Source: Leifsonia sp. NPDC080035
GTDB taxonomy: Bacteria; Actinomycetota; Actinomycetes; Actinomycetales; Microbacteriaceae
Assembly: GCF_040050925.1 (NCBI RefSeq)
Contig: NZ_CP157390.1
Coordinates: 2,790,001 to 2,854,000 of the forward strand
Length of the DNA stretch: 64,000 nucleotides
Direction of reading: 5' to 3'
Every line of letters starts with the position of its first letter. The stretch's first letter is position 1. This document shows positions 8,709-16,757 of the stretch, in pieces. A program made the translations under genes and the position numbers. The notes under the pieces are model-generated. The model searched no databases, was not told the origin of the DNA, and worked only from the letters and a program-made list of their open reading frames with translations.

Positions 8709-9401
8709 TCAGGAGCCGAGGTAGGCGGCGTGCAGGATCTCGGGGGAGGCGGCCAGCTCGGACGCGGCCCCTTCGTAGGTGACCCGGCCGGAGGAGACGA
8801 CCAGCGCGTCCGTCGCCACCGACAGCGCCAGGTGCGTGAACTGCTCCACCAGCAGAACGCCCACCCCGGACTCCGCGAACTGCTGGATCATCGGCAGCAG
8901 GCGCATGAACACCACCGGCGCGAGGCCGAGCGACATCTCGTCGATCAGCAGGAAGCGGGGCTGCGACGCGAAGGCGCGTGCGAGCACCACCATCTGCTGC
9001 TCGCCGCCGGAGAGCAGCCCGGCCCCGCTGGTGCGGCGCTTCTCGAGCTCCGGGAAGCGCGCGAGCGCGGCATCCACCCCCTCCGCGCTGCCCGCGGTGA
9101 GCCGGATGTTCTCGGCGACGGTCAGCGACGGGAACACCGCGCGGCCCTGCTCGATGTGCACGATGCCGCGGCGGGCGCGCTGCACCCGCGACAGCTTGGC
9201 GAGCGAGGCGCCGTCGACGCTGATCGTGCCTCCGCTCGGGGAGATGATCCCCGAGACCGACTCGAGCAGGCTGGTCTTGCCCGCGCCGTTCGGCCCGACC
9301 AGCGCGGTGATCCGCCCGGGCTGGACGGACAGGCTCACGTCGCTGATGACCGGGCCGGCTCCGCGGCTGACGGTGACGGAATCCAGGACGAGCGCGTTCA
9401 C
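8709..9401 (-). CDS. livF: Liv-type ABC transporter ATP-binding protein LivF
   Basis: This 230-aa ATPase has a Walker A motif GPNGAGKT near residues 36-43, the signature LLSGGEQQ near 132, a Walker B FLLIDEMSLGLAP, and a switch histidine region LLVEQF. The MSLGLAP segment is typical of LivF subunits of HAAT (branched-chain amino acid/amide-type) importers. The GTG start overlaps the stop of livMG by 4 nt (GTGA), which indicates translational coupling. It energises uptake with the LivM-LivG fusion. The substrate may be an amine, amide or aromatic acid rather than a branched-chain amino acid, given the island content. Confidence 0.93.
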   Translation of the reverse strand: MNALVLDSVTVSRGAGPVISDVSLSVQPGRITALVGPNGAGKTSLLESVSGIISPSGGTISVDGASLAKLSRVQRARRGIVHIEQGRAVFPSLTVAENIRLTAGSAEGVDAALARFPELEKRRTSGAGLLSGGEQQMVVLARAFASQPRFLLIDEMSLGLAPVVFMRLLPMIQQFAESGVGVLLVEQFTHLALSVATDALVVSSGRVTYEGAASELAASPEILHAAYLGS

Positions 9402-11158
9402 AGCATCTCCGTTTCACCCATGTACGCCTTCATCACGGCCGGGTCGGCGAGCACCGTGTCCTGCGGGCCGCTGGCGAGCACCTGGCCGAAGTCGAGCACG
9501 GTGATCTCGCCGCAGACCGAGCGGACGAGGTCGAGGTCGTGCTCGATGAGCACGATGGACATCCCGAACCGCGCGGGCGCATGCAGCAGGCGCGCGCCGA
9601 GCTCGACGTGCTCCTCGTGCGAGAGGCCGGCGGCCGGCTCGTCGAGGATGAGGATGCGCGGCCGCGAGAGCACGTTGGCCGCCACCTCCACGAGCCGCCG
9701 GGTGCCGACGTCGACGCTCTGCATCCGCGTACGCGCGGGCGGGCAGCCGAAGAAGGCGAGGGCGTCCTCGATCTCGTCGGCGGTGAGCCGGCGGCGGGCG
9801 ACGAAGCGCACGTACGCCTCCACCGTGAGCGTCGGGGGCACCCGGTCCTGCTGGAAGGTACGACGCAGGCCCAGCCGCGCCCGTTTGGTCGGGGAGAGGC
9901 CGTCGAGCGGGCGGCCGTCCAAGCTGATGCGTCCGGTGTGCTGGGGCAGGAAGCCGGTGACCGCGTCCGTGAACGTCGACTTGCCCGCACCGTTCGGCCC
10001 GATCAGGCCCACGATCGTGCGCTCGGGCACGACCAGGCTGACGCCATCCAGCGCCTTCACCTGGCCGAATGCGACGCCGAGGTCCTCGACGACCAGCACG
10101 GGGGCTCGCTCACCGGGCGCCTCCGAGGCGACGGGCGCGGTCGTGGCGACGCCCTCACCGTCCACCGCCTCCAGCGGCACGATCGGCCGGGGCGGCGTCA
10201 GCCGGGCCTGGCGCTTCCACCAGGCGTTCCGGATGCTCTGGCCGAGGTTCGAGCCGCTCGCGAGCGCCTGCACGCCCAGAACGCCGAAGATCACGAAGCC
10301 CCAGTCCTGCGGGATTCCCCAGCGCTTCAGCAGCTCCGGAACGGCGACCCAGAGGATGCCGCCGAAGACCGCCATGTCGATCAGGTACGCGCCCGACATG
10401 ATGGCGAGCACGTACAGCGCGAGCGACTGGATGGGTGTGAACGAGCTCGCGAACGGCAGGCCCACCTGCCCGGCGATCAGGCCGCCGCTGATACCGGCGA
10501 GCGTGGCGCTGACGGCGAACGCGGTCAGCTTCGCACCGCGCACGCTGGCGCCGACCGACGCCGTGCCGCGCTCGGAGAACGCCACCGACTTCCAGCTCGA
10601 CCCCCAGCGGCCACCCTGCAGGAAGTAGACGGTGATGCCGCACACCACGAGCACCAGCACGCTGAAGAAGAAGTAGGAGCGGTCGTCGCTGAACGCGTCC
10701 GGCCGGAGCACCGGGATGCCGTCGGTGGACCCGGGGAACTGGATCTGCACCAGCGTCACGTCGGCCGCCGCGGCGAAGCCGAGTGTCACCACCGCGAGGT
10801 TCACGCCGCGCAGCCGGAGCGCCGGCAGGCCGACGAGCACGCCGACGACACCGGCGGCGATCCCGCCGAGGACGAGCCAGAGGATGAACCCGCCGGGTGC
10901 GTTCAGCACGTTCAGCAACGAGACGATCCACGCGCCGACGGCGGCGAAGGTCAGCTGGCAGAGCGCGATCATCCCGGCGCTGCCGGTCACGATGCCGAGG
11001 CCCAGGATCGCGATGGCGGCGACCACCGCGCTGACGGCGAGGAAGACGAAGTACCCGGACAGCCCGACGCTCAGCAGGTAGCCGACGCCGAGGGCGACGG
11101 CGCCGACCACGAAGGGGAGGGCGATCCTGAACGCGGGGGAGGAGCTAGCGCGCCGCAT
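9398..11158 (-). CDS. LivM-LivG fusion: ABC permease joined to ATPase
   Basis: This 586-aa protein combines a LivM-type permease (about residues 1-330, roughly nine to ten hydrophobic segments) with a LivG-type ATPase (about 350-586). The Walker A motif is GLIGPNGAGKST and the Walker B region is ILILDEPAAGLSHEEHVE. The usual LSxGQ signature is degenerate: the aligned stretch reads VGTRRLVEVA, so ATP sandwiching may depend on LivF. The fused arrangement recurs in actinobacterial HAAT importers. Its start lies within the last codons of livH (14-nt overlap) and its end overlaps livF by 4 nt. It sits in the plasma membrane as half of the translocation pore. Confidence 0.92.
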   Translation of the reverse strand: MRRASSSPAFRIALPFVVGAVALGVGYLLSVGLSGYFVFLAVSAVVAAIAILGLGIVTGSAGMIALCQLTFAAVGAWIVSLLNVLNAPGGFILWLVLGGIAAGVVGVLVGLPALRLRGVNLAVVTLGFAAAADVTLVQIQFPGSTDGIPVLRPDAFSDDRSYFFFSVLVLVVCGITVYFLQGGRWGSSWKSVAFSERGTASVGASVRGAKLTAFAVSATLAGISGGLIAGQVGLPFASSFTPIQSLALYVLAIMSGAYLIDMAVFGGILWVAVPELLKRWGIPQDWGFVIFGVLGVQALASGSNLGQSIRNAWWKRQARLTPPRPIVPLEAVDGEGVATTAPVASEAPGERAPVLVVEDLGVAFGQVKALDGVSLVVPERTIVGLIGPNGAGKSTFTDAVTGFLPQHTGRISLDGRPLDGLSPTKRARLGLRRTFQQDRVPPTLTVEAYVRFVARRRLTADEIEDALAFFGCPPARTRMQSVDVGTRRLVEVAANVLSRPRILILDEPAAGLSHEEHVELGARLLHAPARFGMSIVLIEHDLDLVRSVCGEITVLDFGQVLASGPQDTVLADPAVMKAYMGETEML

Positions 11159-12005
11159 CCCACACCTCCTTGCGCTGCATCCACAGCAGGAATCCGACGA
11201 TGAAGAGGAACGGCAGGAAGTTGCGGATGAACGACACCTGGTCGATCTGCGCGACCAGTCCGCTCAGGAGGCCGAGCACCAGTCCGCCGACGACCGCGAG
11301 GTCGAGCCGGCGGAACGCGCCGAGCAGGGCGGCGGCGGACGCCGGCACGATGAGCATCGACAGGCTCGTCGCGTCGTTCGACTGCGAGGGCGCGACGATG
11401 ATGATCACCAGCGCGGAGATGAGTCCGGTGACCGCCCAGACCGTGACGCTCAGCGGCTTCGACGGGATGCCGATCAGCTCCGCCGTCGTCGGCCGCTCCG
11501 AGAGCGCCCGCAGCTTGGTGCCGACGGAGGTGCGGGCGAGCACGATCTTGCACGCGACGGCGACGACGACGGCGAGGGTCACCGTCGCGACCGTCACCTG
11601 CGCGATGACGACGCCGCCGACCGAGAACGCGGGGCCGGCGATGATCGGGCTGAACGGCTGCGGCTTGTTGCCGAACAGGATGAACGACAGCGAGATGAGC
11701 AGCAGCAGCGGCCCGACGGTGACGGCCGACCGGGTGGTCGTGTCCGCCTCGGCGAGCCAGGTCGCGATGATCAGGCCGATCAGCGCGCTCAGCGCGCCGC
11801 CGAGCAGCACGCCGGCGATCGAGCCCAGCCAGATCGGCCAGCCCGCATGGCTGACCAGCCACACGGCGACGAAGCCGCCGAACATCCCGGTGGCCGCCTG
11901 CGCGAAGTTCACGACGCGCACCAGACGGCTCATCAGGGTGAGGCACACCGCGAGCACGGCGTACAGACCGCCGGCGGCGAGGCCGGCGAGAGCGCCCTGC
12001 AGCAT
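11145..12005 (-). CDS. livH: Liv-type ABC transporter permease LivH
   Basis: This 286-aa inner-membrane permease begins with the typical LivH N-terminus: a first membrane span ending LMSRLVRVVNFAQA, the conserved NFAQ/NFAHG-like motif after TM1. About eight hydrophobic segments follow. The ATG at 12005 was chosen because AAAGGAG lies 7 nt upstream; a longer frame would reach through a strong hairpin at 12040-12082. It pairs with the LivM half of the fusion protein to form the pore. The livK gene lies 91 nt upstream, separated by that hairpin, which fits separate tuning of binding-protein and membrane-component levels. Confidence 0.92.
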   Translation of the reverse strand: MLQGALAGLAAGGLYAVLAVCLTLMSRLVRVVNFAQAATGMFGGFVAVWLVSHAGWPIWLGSIAGVLLGGALSALIGLIIATWLAEADTTTRSAVTVGPLLLLISLSFILFGNKPQPFSPIIAGPAFSVGGVVIAQVTVATVTLAVVVAVACKIVLARTSVGTKLRALSERPTTAELIGIPSKPLSVTVWAVTGLISALVIIIVAPSQSNDATSLSMLIVPASAAALLGAFRRLDLAVVGGLVLGLLSGLVAQIDQVSFIRNFLPFLFIVGFLLWMQRKEVWDAAR

Positions 12006-12039
12006 GGGCGGCTCCTTTCCTGGGTTCTGGAGGAGGTGA

Positions 12040-12082
12040 GGATGCGCGGTGCGCGGCAGCAGCTTCCGCGGACCGCGCATCC
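12040..12082 (-). terminator. Stable hairpin between livK and livH (attenuator or mRNA-stabilising stem)
   Basis: The arms 12040-12050 and 12072-12082 are an exact 11-bp inverted repeat (GGATGCGCGGT and its complement), and an inner 5-bp stem (12052-12056 with 12066-12070) extends it. It lies wholly within the 91-nt livK-livH gap. No T-run follows. Intercistronic stems after binding-protein genes, as in malE-malF, commonly protect the upstream message and lower downstream expression. Confidence 0.6.
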
Positions 12083-12096
12083 CGTCTCGGGTGGGT

Positions 12097-13284
12097 CTAC
12101 TTCTTGGGGATGGTGATCCAGTCGTCCCCGTTGAGCTCCCATTTGTTCGTGCCGCTCATGAGCTTGATCGGCCAGCCTGCGGTGTTGCCGTCGTGCTTCT
12201 TCGCCGTGCCGAACTCGTAGGGCGTGCCGACCATCGGGTTCGAGATCGACGTCATCTCGTGCAGCGCCTTCGTGACCGACTCCCGGGTGATGTCGCCCTT
12301 GATGCCCTCGGCCACCTGGATGAAGTACTTCGCGGCGAGGTAGCCGCCCTGCGAGAACGAGGTCAGCGGGATGTCGTTCTTCGTCATCAGGTCGCGCCAG
12401 TCCTTGTTGATGTCGCTGGACGCGTCGGTGAACGGGTAGAACTCGGCGGGCACGTAGATCCCGGCGCCGGAGTCGCTGACCGCCTTGGCGAAGTTGTCGG
12501 AGTAGACGCTGGTCAGGTACAGCCAGGTGACGTCCTTCCAGCCCTGCGCGTTGGCGGCCTTGACCTGCGCGATGGCGTCCGGCTCCACCGGGTTGATCGC
12601 GAGGGCCTTGCAACCGGCGTCCTTCGCCTTGACGATGTAGGGCGTGTAGTCGCTGGCGCCGTAGGGGACGGTGTCGTCGACGTAGAGCGGCTTCTTGCCG
12701 GTGATCTCCGTCCAGTTGTCGATGGCCTTCTGGTACGCCGGGCGGGTGCTGCCGGCGATCTCCAGGAGCACGCAGATGTTGTCGAGCTTGGCGACCTCCG
12801 AGCCCCAGTACAGGGTCAGGGTCATATCGTTGAACGGGCCGACGTTCGCAGGGGAGATGTTGGCGCTGTCGAAGCATCCCGTGTCGACGCCGACGCCCGG
12901 CATCGAGAGGATCTTCTGCTGCTCGTAGTACTTGGCGTTGATCTCGCACTCGATCAGGCTCGCGGAGCCGACCATGGCGACGGCCTCGTCGCTGCCGACC
13001 AGCTCGCGGGCGTTCGCGGACGCGGTCGCCGGGTCGCCCTTGTCGTCGAGGGCCTTGTAGTCGATCTTGTGACCGTTGATGCCGCCCTTGGCGTTCTGGT
13101 CGGCGAAGACGGCCGCGGCGGCGAGGGACGCCTCCGGGAACGTCGCGGCGCCGCTCTTGGTGTTGACGGAGCCGACGACGATGGGCGATTTGCCGTCGCC
13201 GCCGCCCCCGCCGGAACAGCCGCTCAGCACGAGTGCTGCGGATGCCGCGAGCGCCGCGGCGGCGTAGAACACGTGTTTCCTCAT
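12097..13284 (-). CDS. livK: Liv-type ABC transporter substrate-binding lipoprotein
   Basis: This 395-aa extracytoplasmic binding protein starts with a lipoprotein signal: basic MRK, a hydrophobic run and lipobox LSGC with Cys23 as the lipidation site, then a Gly/Ser linker. The mature part is a type I periplasmic-binding fold (Peripla_BP_6), beginning IVVGSVNTKSG and continuing as two Rossmann lobes. The ATG at 13284 follows GGGAAG; an upstream extension would lack a signal sequence. It delivers substrate to LivH/LivMG/LivF. The ligand is not readable from sequence; the catabolic context suggests a nitrogen-bearing organic acid or amine. Confidence 0.92.
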   Translation of the reverse strand: MRKHVFYAAAALAASAALVLSGCSGGGGGDGKSPIVVGSVNTKSGAATFPEASLAAAAVFADQNAKGGINGHKIDYKALDDKGDPATASANARELVGSDEAVAMVGSASLIECEINAKYYEQQKILSMPGVGVDTGCFDSANISPANVGPFNDMTLTLYWGSEVAKLDNICVLLEIAGSTRPAYQKAIDNWTEITGKKPLYVDDTVPYGASDYTPYIVKAKDAGCKALAINPVEPDAIAQVKAANAQGWKDVTWLYLTSVYSDNFAKAVSDSGAGIYVPAEFYPFTDASSDINKDWRDLMTKNDIPLTSFSQGGYLAAKYFIQVAEGIKGDITRESVTKALHEMTSISNPMVGTPYEFGTAKKHDGNTAGWPIKLMSGTNKWELNGDDWITIPKK

Positions 13285-13308
13285 GCGCTTCCCTGCCTCT
13301 CGGGTAAC

Positions 13309-13330
13309 GCCACGACCACTGCGTCGTGGC
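13309..13330. promoter_or_regulatory. Perfect 8-bp inverted repeat upstream of livK, candidate operator or short terminator
   Basis: GCCACGAC at 13309-13316 and GTCGTGGC at 13323-13330 are exact complements with a 6-nt spacer. The site is 25 nt upstream of the livK start codon, in the 133-nt gap after the SnoaL-like gene. It could be an operator for the island TetR or AraC protein, or a stem ending the upstream transcript. The rest of the gap shows no clear promoter to me. Confidence 0.35.
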
Positions 13331-13417
13331 ATCGGTGATCCGACGGTAGGTCCGCGACCGTCGCCGGATGTTGACTGTCGCCGCACCCTTGTTGTCCCCG
13401 CGCGCTCGCCGCGCCGC

Positions 13418-13807
13418 CTACGGGAGCGCGTCGGCGACGCGGGCGGTGTCGGTGAACTGCTCGAACGCCAGCACGCGGCCGTCCTCCAGCCGCCAGACGT
13501 GCGCGACCCGCGCCTCGAAGGAGCGCCCGGTGTCGCGGTTGGTGCCGCTGTAGGTGCCGAGGCCGACGATCGTGTCTCCGCCGTCGATCAGCTCGGTGAT
13601 GGCGGCCGTGTAGCCGTCCCACTCCGCGGCGATGCGCTCGAACACCCCGCGGCGCACCTCGTCGGGACCGAGGTACGTGCCCGCGTACGGGAAGCCGGCC
13701 ATCTCCGTCCATCGCGCGTCCGGCGCGAGCGGGGCCAGCATCCCCTCCAGGTCGCCGCGGTCGCTCGCCGCGTAGTGGTCCCGGATGATCTCGTAATTGC
13801 TCGGCAT
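13418..13807 (-). CDS. SnoaL/NTF2-like protein
   Basis: This 129-aa protein has the cone-shaped alpha+beta fold of SnoaL-like polyketide cyclase/ketosteroid isomerase relatives. It shows the N-terminal helix DHYAASDRGDLEGMLAPL, the DARWTEMAGFPYAG segment, the GxDTIVGLGTYSG strand and a C-terminal EARVAHVWRLEDGRVLAFEQFTD. The ATG at 13807 is preceded by GAGAGGAG. It starts 13 nt after the stop of the second MoaF-like gene, so the two are likely translated from one message. Family members act as isomerases, cyclases, dehydratases or binding proteins; which applies here is unknown. Confidence 0.8.
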   Translation of the reverse strand: MPSNYEIIRDHYAASDRGDLEGMLAPLAPDARWTEMAGFPYAGTYLGPDEVRRGVFERIAAEWDGYTAAITELIDGGDTIVGLGTYSGTNRDTGRSFEARVAHVWRLEDGRVLAFEQFTDTARVADALP

Positions 13808-13820
13808 GGCGTTGCTCCTC

Positions 13821-14609
13821 TCAGACCGGCTGGGCATCGGGGTAGGCCACCGAACCCAGGGGATAGATGTGCCCGCCGGCGCGGGAGTGCTCGGACTCGC
13901 CCGCACCGTTCAGCCCGAGGAAGATCCCTGTCGTGCGCAGGTCGTAGCCGAGGTCGTGCAGCCAGACGCTCGCGACCGCGATGCGGAACTCCCGGAAGCA
14001 GAACAGGTACAGGCCGTTCTGGAACTTCCAGACCGTCGACAGATCCATGTCGCCGTGGCCGCGCTGCACGCCCTCCAGGCACTGCCAGGCGTAACGCTGG
14101 CTGGAGACGTACACGTGCTCGTAGAGGTGCTGCGGGCTGTAGCGGTAGATGTTGCGCTTGCCGATCAGGTCCCGGGAAGGCGCGGGGATCTCGCCGGTCG
14201 GCTCGCCGCCGTCGGTCACCGCGGCGTGGAACTCCTGCTTCACCCGCGGCTCGCCCTCGACCTCCTCCTCGTCGATGCGCGAGAAGGTGACGAGCGCACG
14301 GTGGCTGGTCGTCGAGTAGACGATCGTGACGGCCTCGCGCTCGCGGCTGGTGAGCGGCAGGTTCACGAACACGACGTCGTCGCGCACGGCGACGGCGTCG
14401 TACGGGTCGCGGACGCCGTCCACCTCCACCTCCTGCCCGTCGAAGGCGAGTCGCATGGTGGAGCCGTCGTCGAGCGTCAGCGCGAGGCGTGTGCCGTCGA
14501 GGTCGGTGTTCGGGAGGCGGTAGGTGTCGATCCCCGCGGCGAACTCGTCGTAGGTGCGCCACTCGTCGACGGCGGGGTCCGTCGCCTGGTCGGTGCTGAT
14601 GTCGGTCAT
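13821..14609 (-). CDS. MoaF-family protein (paralog 2)
   Basis: This 262-aa protein is related to the MoaF-like protein at 4158-4982. The shared core is YSPQHLYEHVYVSS followed by RYAWQCLEG, against YSSQHAYEHVYLSP and WYTWQCLAG in paralog 1. Both have a beta-rich N-terminal half with an LDGRTV/LDGTRL-like strand and an aromatic C-terminal half. Outside the core the identity looks low, so this is an old duplication or independent recruitment. It has no signal peptide. Neighbours are an SDR upstream (27-nt gap) and the SnoaL-like gene downstream. The function is unknown; the presence of two copies in one amine island suggests each handles a different pathway compound. Confidence 0.78.
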   Translation of the reverse strand: MTDISTDQATDPAVDEWRTYDEFAAGIDTYRLPNTDLDGTRLALTLDDGSTMRLAFDGQEVEVDGVRDPYDAVAVRDDVVFVNLPLTSREREAVTIVYSTTSHRALVTFSRIDEEEVEGEPRVKQEFHAAVTDGGEPTGEIPAPSRDLIGKRNIYRYSPQHLYEHVYVSSQRYAWQCLEGVQRGHGDMDLSTVWKFQNGLYLFCFREFRIAVASVWLHDLGYDLRTTGIFLGLNGAGESEHSRAGGHIYPLGSVAYPDAQPV

Positions 14610-14636
14610 CTCGTTCCTTTCGTTCGGTGCTTCGGC

Positions 14637-15362
14637 TCAGCGCAGTGAGTAGCCGCCGTCGATGAGCAGGTCCGTTCCATGGCAGTAGCCGGCCTCGTCC
14701 GAGAGCAGGTACAGCGCTCCCGCCGCGATCTCCTCGATCGAGGCGAAGCGACCGGGCACGGTCTGCGGCAGCCACTGCGGGTGCAGCGACGTGTCGGCCT
14801 CCAGGAACGGGGTCGCCACATAGCCGGGCGAGACGGTGTTCACGCGGACGCCGCGGCCGCCCCATTCGACGGCGAGCGTGCGCGCGAGCGCCGTCACACC
14901 CGCCTTGGCCGTGTTGTACGCGACCGTGCGCTGCGGCACGTTGACGACGCGGTTGCCGGACATCGACGCGACGGCGACCATGCTGCCGGCGCCCGCCGCG
15001 AGCATCGCCGGAGCGAACGCCTGGAGGGTGAGGAACACGCCGCGCAGGTTCACCGCGATCACGGCGTCGAAGTCGGCGACGGCGAGGTCCTCGGCCGGGG
15101 TGTCCGCGCCGCGGATGCCCGCGTTGGCGACGACGTGGTCGACGCGGCCGCCGGTGAGCGCCAGCAGGTCGTGCGCCGCCCGGGCGAGAGAGGCCGCGTC
15201 CGCGACGTCGCAGCGGATGTGCTCGCCGATGCCGCCCGGCTCCAGATCCAGCCCGAAGACCAGGGCGCCCTCGGCGGCAAGCCGGGAGGCGATCCCGCGT
15301 CCGATGCCGCTGGTCGTCCCGGTGACAGCGGCCACCCTGCCCTCGAAGCGGCCGGCGCTCAT
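14637..15362 (-). CDS. SDR-family oxidoreductase
   Basis: This 241-aa classical SDR has the cofactor loop TGTTSGIG at residues 15-22, NAGIRG, the catalytic Ser region VASMSGN, YNTAK as YxxxK near residue 153, and a C-terminal GTDLLIDGGYS. The ATG at 15362 overlaps the stop of the upstream alcohol dehydrogenase by 4 nt (ATGA), so the pair is translationally coupled. It probably oxidises or reduces a hydroxy/keto intermediate together with the zinc enzyme. It is the third SDR in the island. Confidence 0.88.
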   Translation of the reverse strand: MSAGRFEGRVAAVTGTTSGIGRGIASRLAAEGALVFGLDLEPGGIGEHIRCDVADAASLARAAHDLLALTGGRVDHVVANAGIRGADTPAEDLAVADFDAVIAVNLRGVFLTLQAFAPAMLAAGAGSMVAVASMSGNRVVNVPQRTVAYNTAKAGVTALARTLAVEWGGRGVRVNTVSPGYVATPFLEADTSLHPQWLPQTVPGRFASIEEIAAGALYLLSDEAGYCHGTDLLIDGGYSLR

Positions 15363-16525
15363 GCCGCCGCCCACGGGTCGACGACGGCCTTCAGCACGTC
15401 GTCCGCGCGGCTCTCGATGAGCGCATAGGCGTCGGCGACGCCGTCCAGCCCCACGGTGTGCGTGACGAGCTCCTCGAACGGATGGTCGCCGCGCTCCAGC
15501 AGCCGGATCGCCGGCTCGAAGCCGCCGGCGGAGAGGAAGGAGGGCAGCACGTCGATCTCGCGGGTCAGCAGCTCCTCGTCGGCCAGGAAGGTCACCGGTG
15601 CGCCGGCGCCACATGCCCCGGCGAGAACCACGCGGCCGCCGCGCCGCACCAGCCGCACCGCCTGCTGCTGCGCCGCCGTCGCGCCCGCGATCTCGATCAC
15701 GACGTCCGCGAGTGACCCGCCGAGCGCATCCCGCACCGCCGCCTCCGGGTCGTCGCCGCGGGCGCTGACGGTCGCGTCGGCGCCGAACCGCTCCGCGAGG
15801 CGCAGCCTGCTCTCCCGGGTGCCGGCGACCACGACGCGCCCCGCTCCCGCCGATCGGGCGGCGGCCGCCGCGAGGATGCCGACCGGCCCCGGTCCGATCA
15901 CGACGACGCTCTCGCCGGGCTGCAGGCGCGCCCGGGCGAGCGCCCGGCAGGCGACCGCGAGCGGCTCGACGAGCACGGCGCGCCGCCAGGGCAGTTCGTC
16001 GGGCAGCCGGTGCACGATGGCCTCCCTCGGCACCCAGAGGTGCTGCGCATAGCCGCCCCAGAGTCCGGGCTGCACCGTGCGCGGGATGTTGACACCGAGC
16101 TGCCGGCCGCGGGCGAGGCCGGTTGCCATGTCATCCGCCTCGCAGAGGTTGTACCGGCCCTCGCGGCAGCGCGCACACGTGCCGCACGGCAGTAGCATCT
16201 CGACGGCGACGTGGTCCCCGGCACTCAGGCCGCGGCGCTCCGACGTTGCCGCGCCGATCGCCGCGACCTCGCCCACGAACTCGTGGCCGGGGACGAGCGG
16301 GAACGGGTCCCCGATGTGCCCGGCGAGCAGGTGCAGGTCGGTGGCGCAGATCCCCACGAGCGCGACGCGCAGCACCAGGTCGTCCTCGCCGGGCGACGGC
16401 AGCGCGATGGTCGCGGTCTCGATGGCGCCGCGCTCCGGAAAGACCACCTGACGGCTGGTCGAGGGGAGTGGGAGGCCGTCTGCGGCGGGCCTGTGCGTTG
16501 CGGTGGCGTACGTGTCGGTGCCCAT
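15359..16525 (-). CDS. Zinc-dependent medium-chain alcohol dehydrogenase
   Basis: This 388-aa MDR-family enzyme has the catalytic zinc site GICATDLHLLAG (Cys) plus PGHEFVGEV (His-Glu) near residues 60-85. The four structural-zinc cysteines are in CGTCARCREGRYNLC near 115-129. The Rossmann loop is VVIGPGPVGIL, near residue 190. It resembles threonine/sorbitol dehydrogenase-like members and should oxidise a secondary or primary alcohol with NAD(P). It begins the minus-strand run downstream of the AraC gene and is coupled to an SDR. The ATG at 16525 lacks a strong ribosome binding site, so the true start may be a downstream codon. Confidence 0.88.
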   Translation of the reverse strand: MGTDTYATATHRPAADGLPLPSTSRQVVFPERGAIETATIALPSPGEDDLVLRVALVGICATDLHLLAGHIGDPFPLVPGHEFVGEVAAIGAATSERRGLSAGDHVAVEMLLPCGTCARCREGRYNLCEADDMATGLARGRQLGVNIPRTVQPGLWGGYAQHLWVPREAIVHRLPDELPWRRAVLVEPLAVACRALARARLQPGESVVVIGPGPVGILAAAAARSAGAGRVVVAGTRESRLRLAERFGADATVSARGDDPEAAVRDALGGSLADVVIEIAGATAAQQQAVRLVRRGGRVVLAGACGAGAPVTFLADEELLTREIDVLPSFLSAGGFEPAIRLLERGDHPFEELVTHTVGLDGVADAYALIESRADDVLKAVVDPWAAA

Positions 16526-16663
16526 CGCGTCTCCGTTCCGCCCGGGCGACGTCGCGCGGGCGCCTCCATCCTCAGCGCGCGCCCGGCCGCCCTCAATGGC
16601 ACTGCCCGATCGCTACACGCACCGACAAGCGCCCTGCCCTCCCGCGCAAGCCGCGCGACCCTC

Positions 16664-16731
16664 GCCGTCGCTTCCGGAGTTCTTCACGCGACACGCCGCG
16701 CGCAGGCGGGAACAACTCCGGAAGCGATGGC
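16664..16731. repeat. Intergenic palindrome, 14-bp perfect core (family shared with 34995-35084)
   Basis: TCGCTTCCGGAGTT at 16668-16681 pairs exactly with 16714-16727, and pairing continues to 16664/16731 with one wobble. The 32-nt loop contains GCGACACGCCGC, which also occurs in the palindrome near 35000. It lies 27 nt past the end of the AraC-type gene, so transcription termination is one possible role. The rest of the 232-nt gap up to the alcohol dehydrogenase gene shows nothing else. Confidence 0.6.
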
Positions 16732-16757
16732 TCGGGAGCGCGGGATGTGGGGGCGCG

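Noticed and set aside
7542..10628. Plus-strand open frame of about 1028 codons
   Set aside because: Opposes two SDRs, livF and the livMG fusion, all with clear motifs on the minus strand.
12006..12080. Longer livH start upstream at 12080
   Set aside because: It would put a non-hydrophobic, poorly coding extension across the strong hairpin and lose the good ribosome binding site before 12005.
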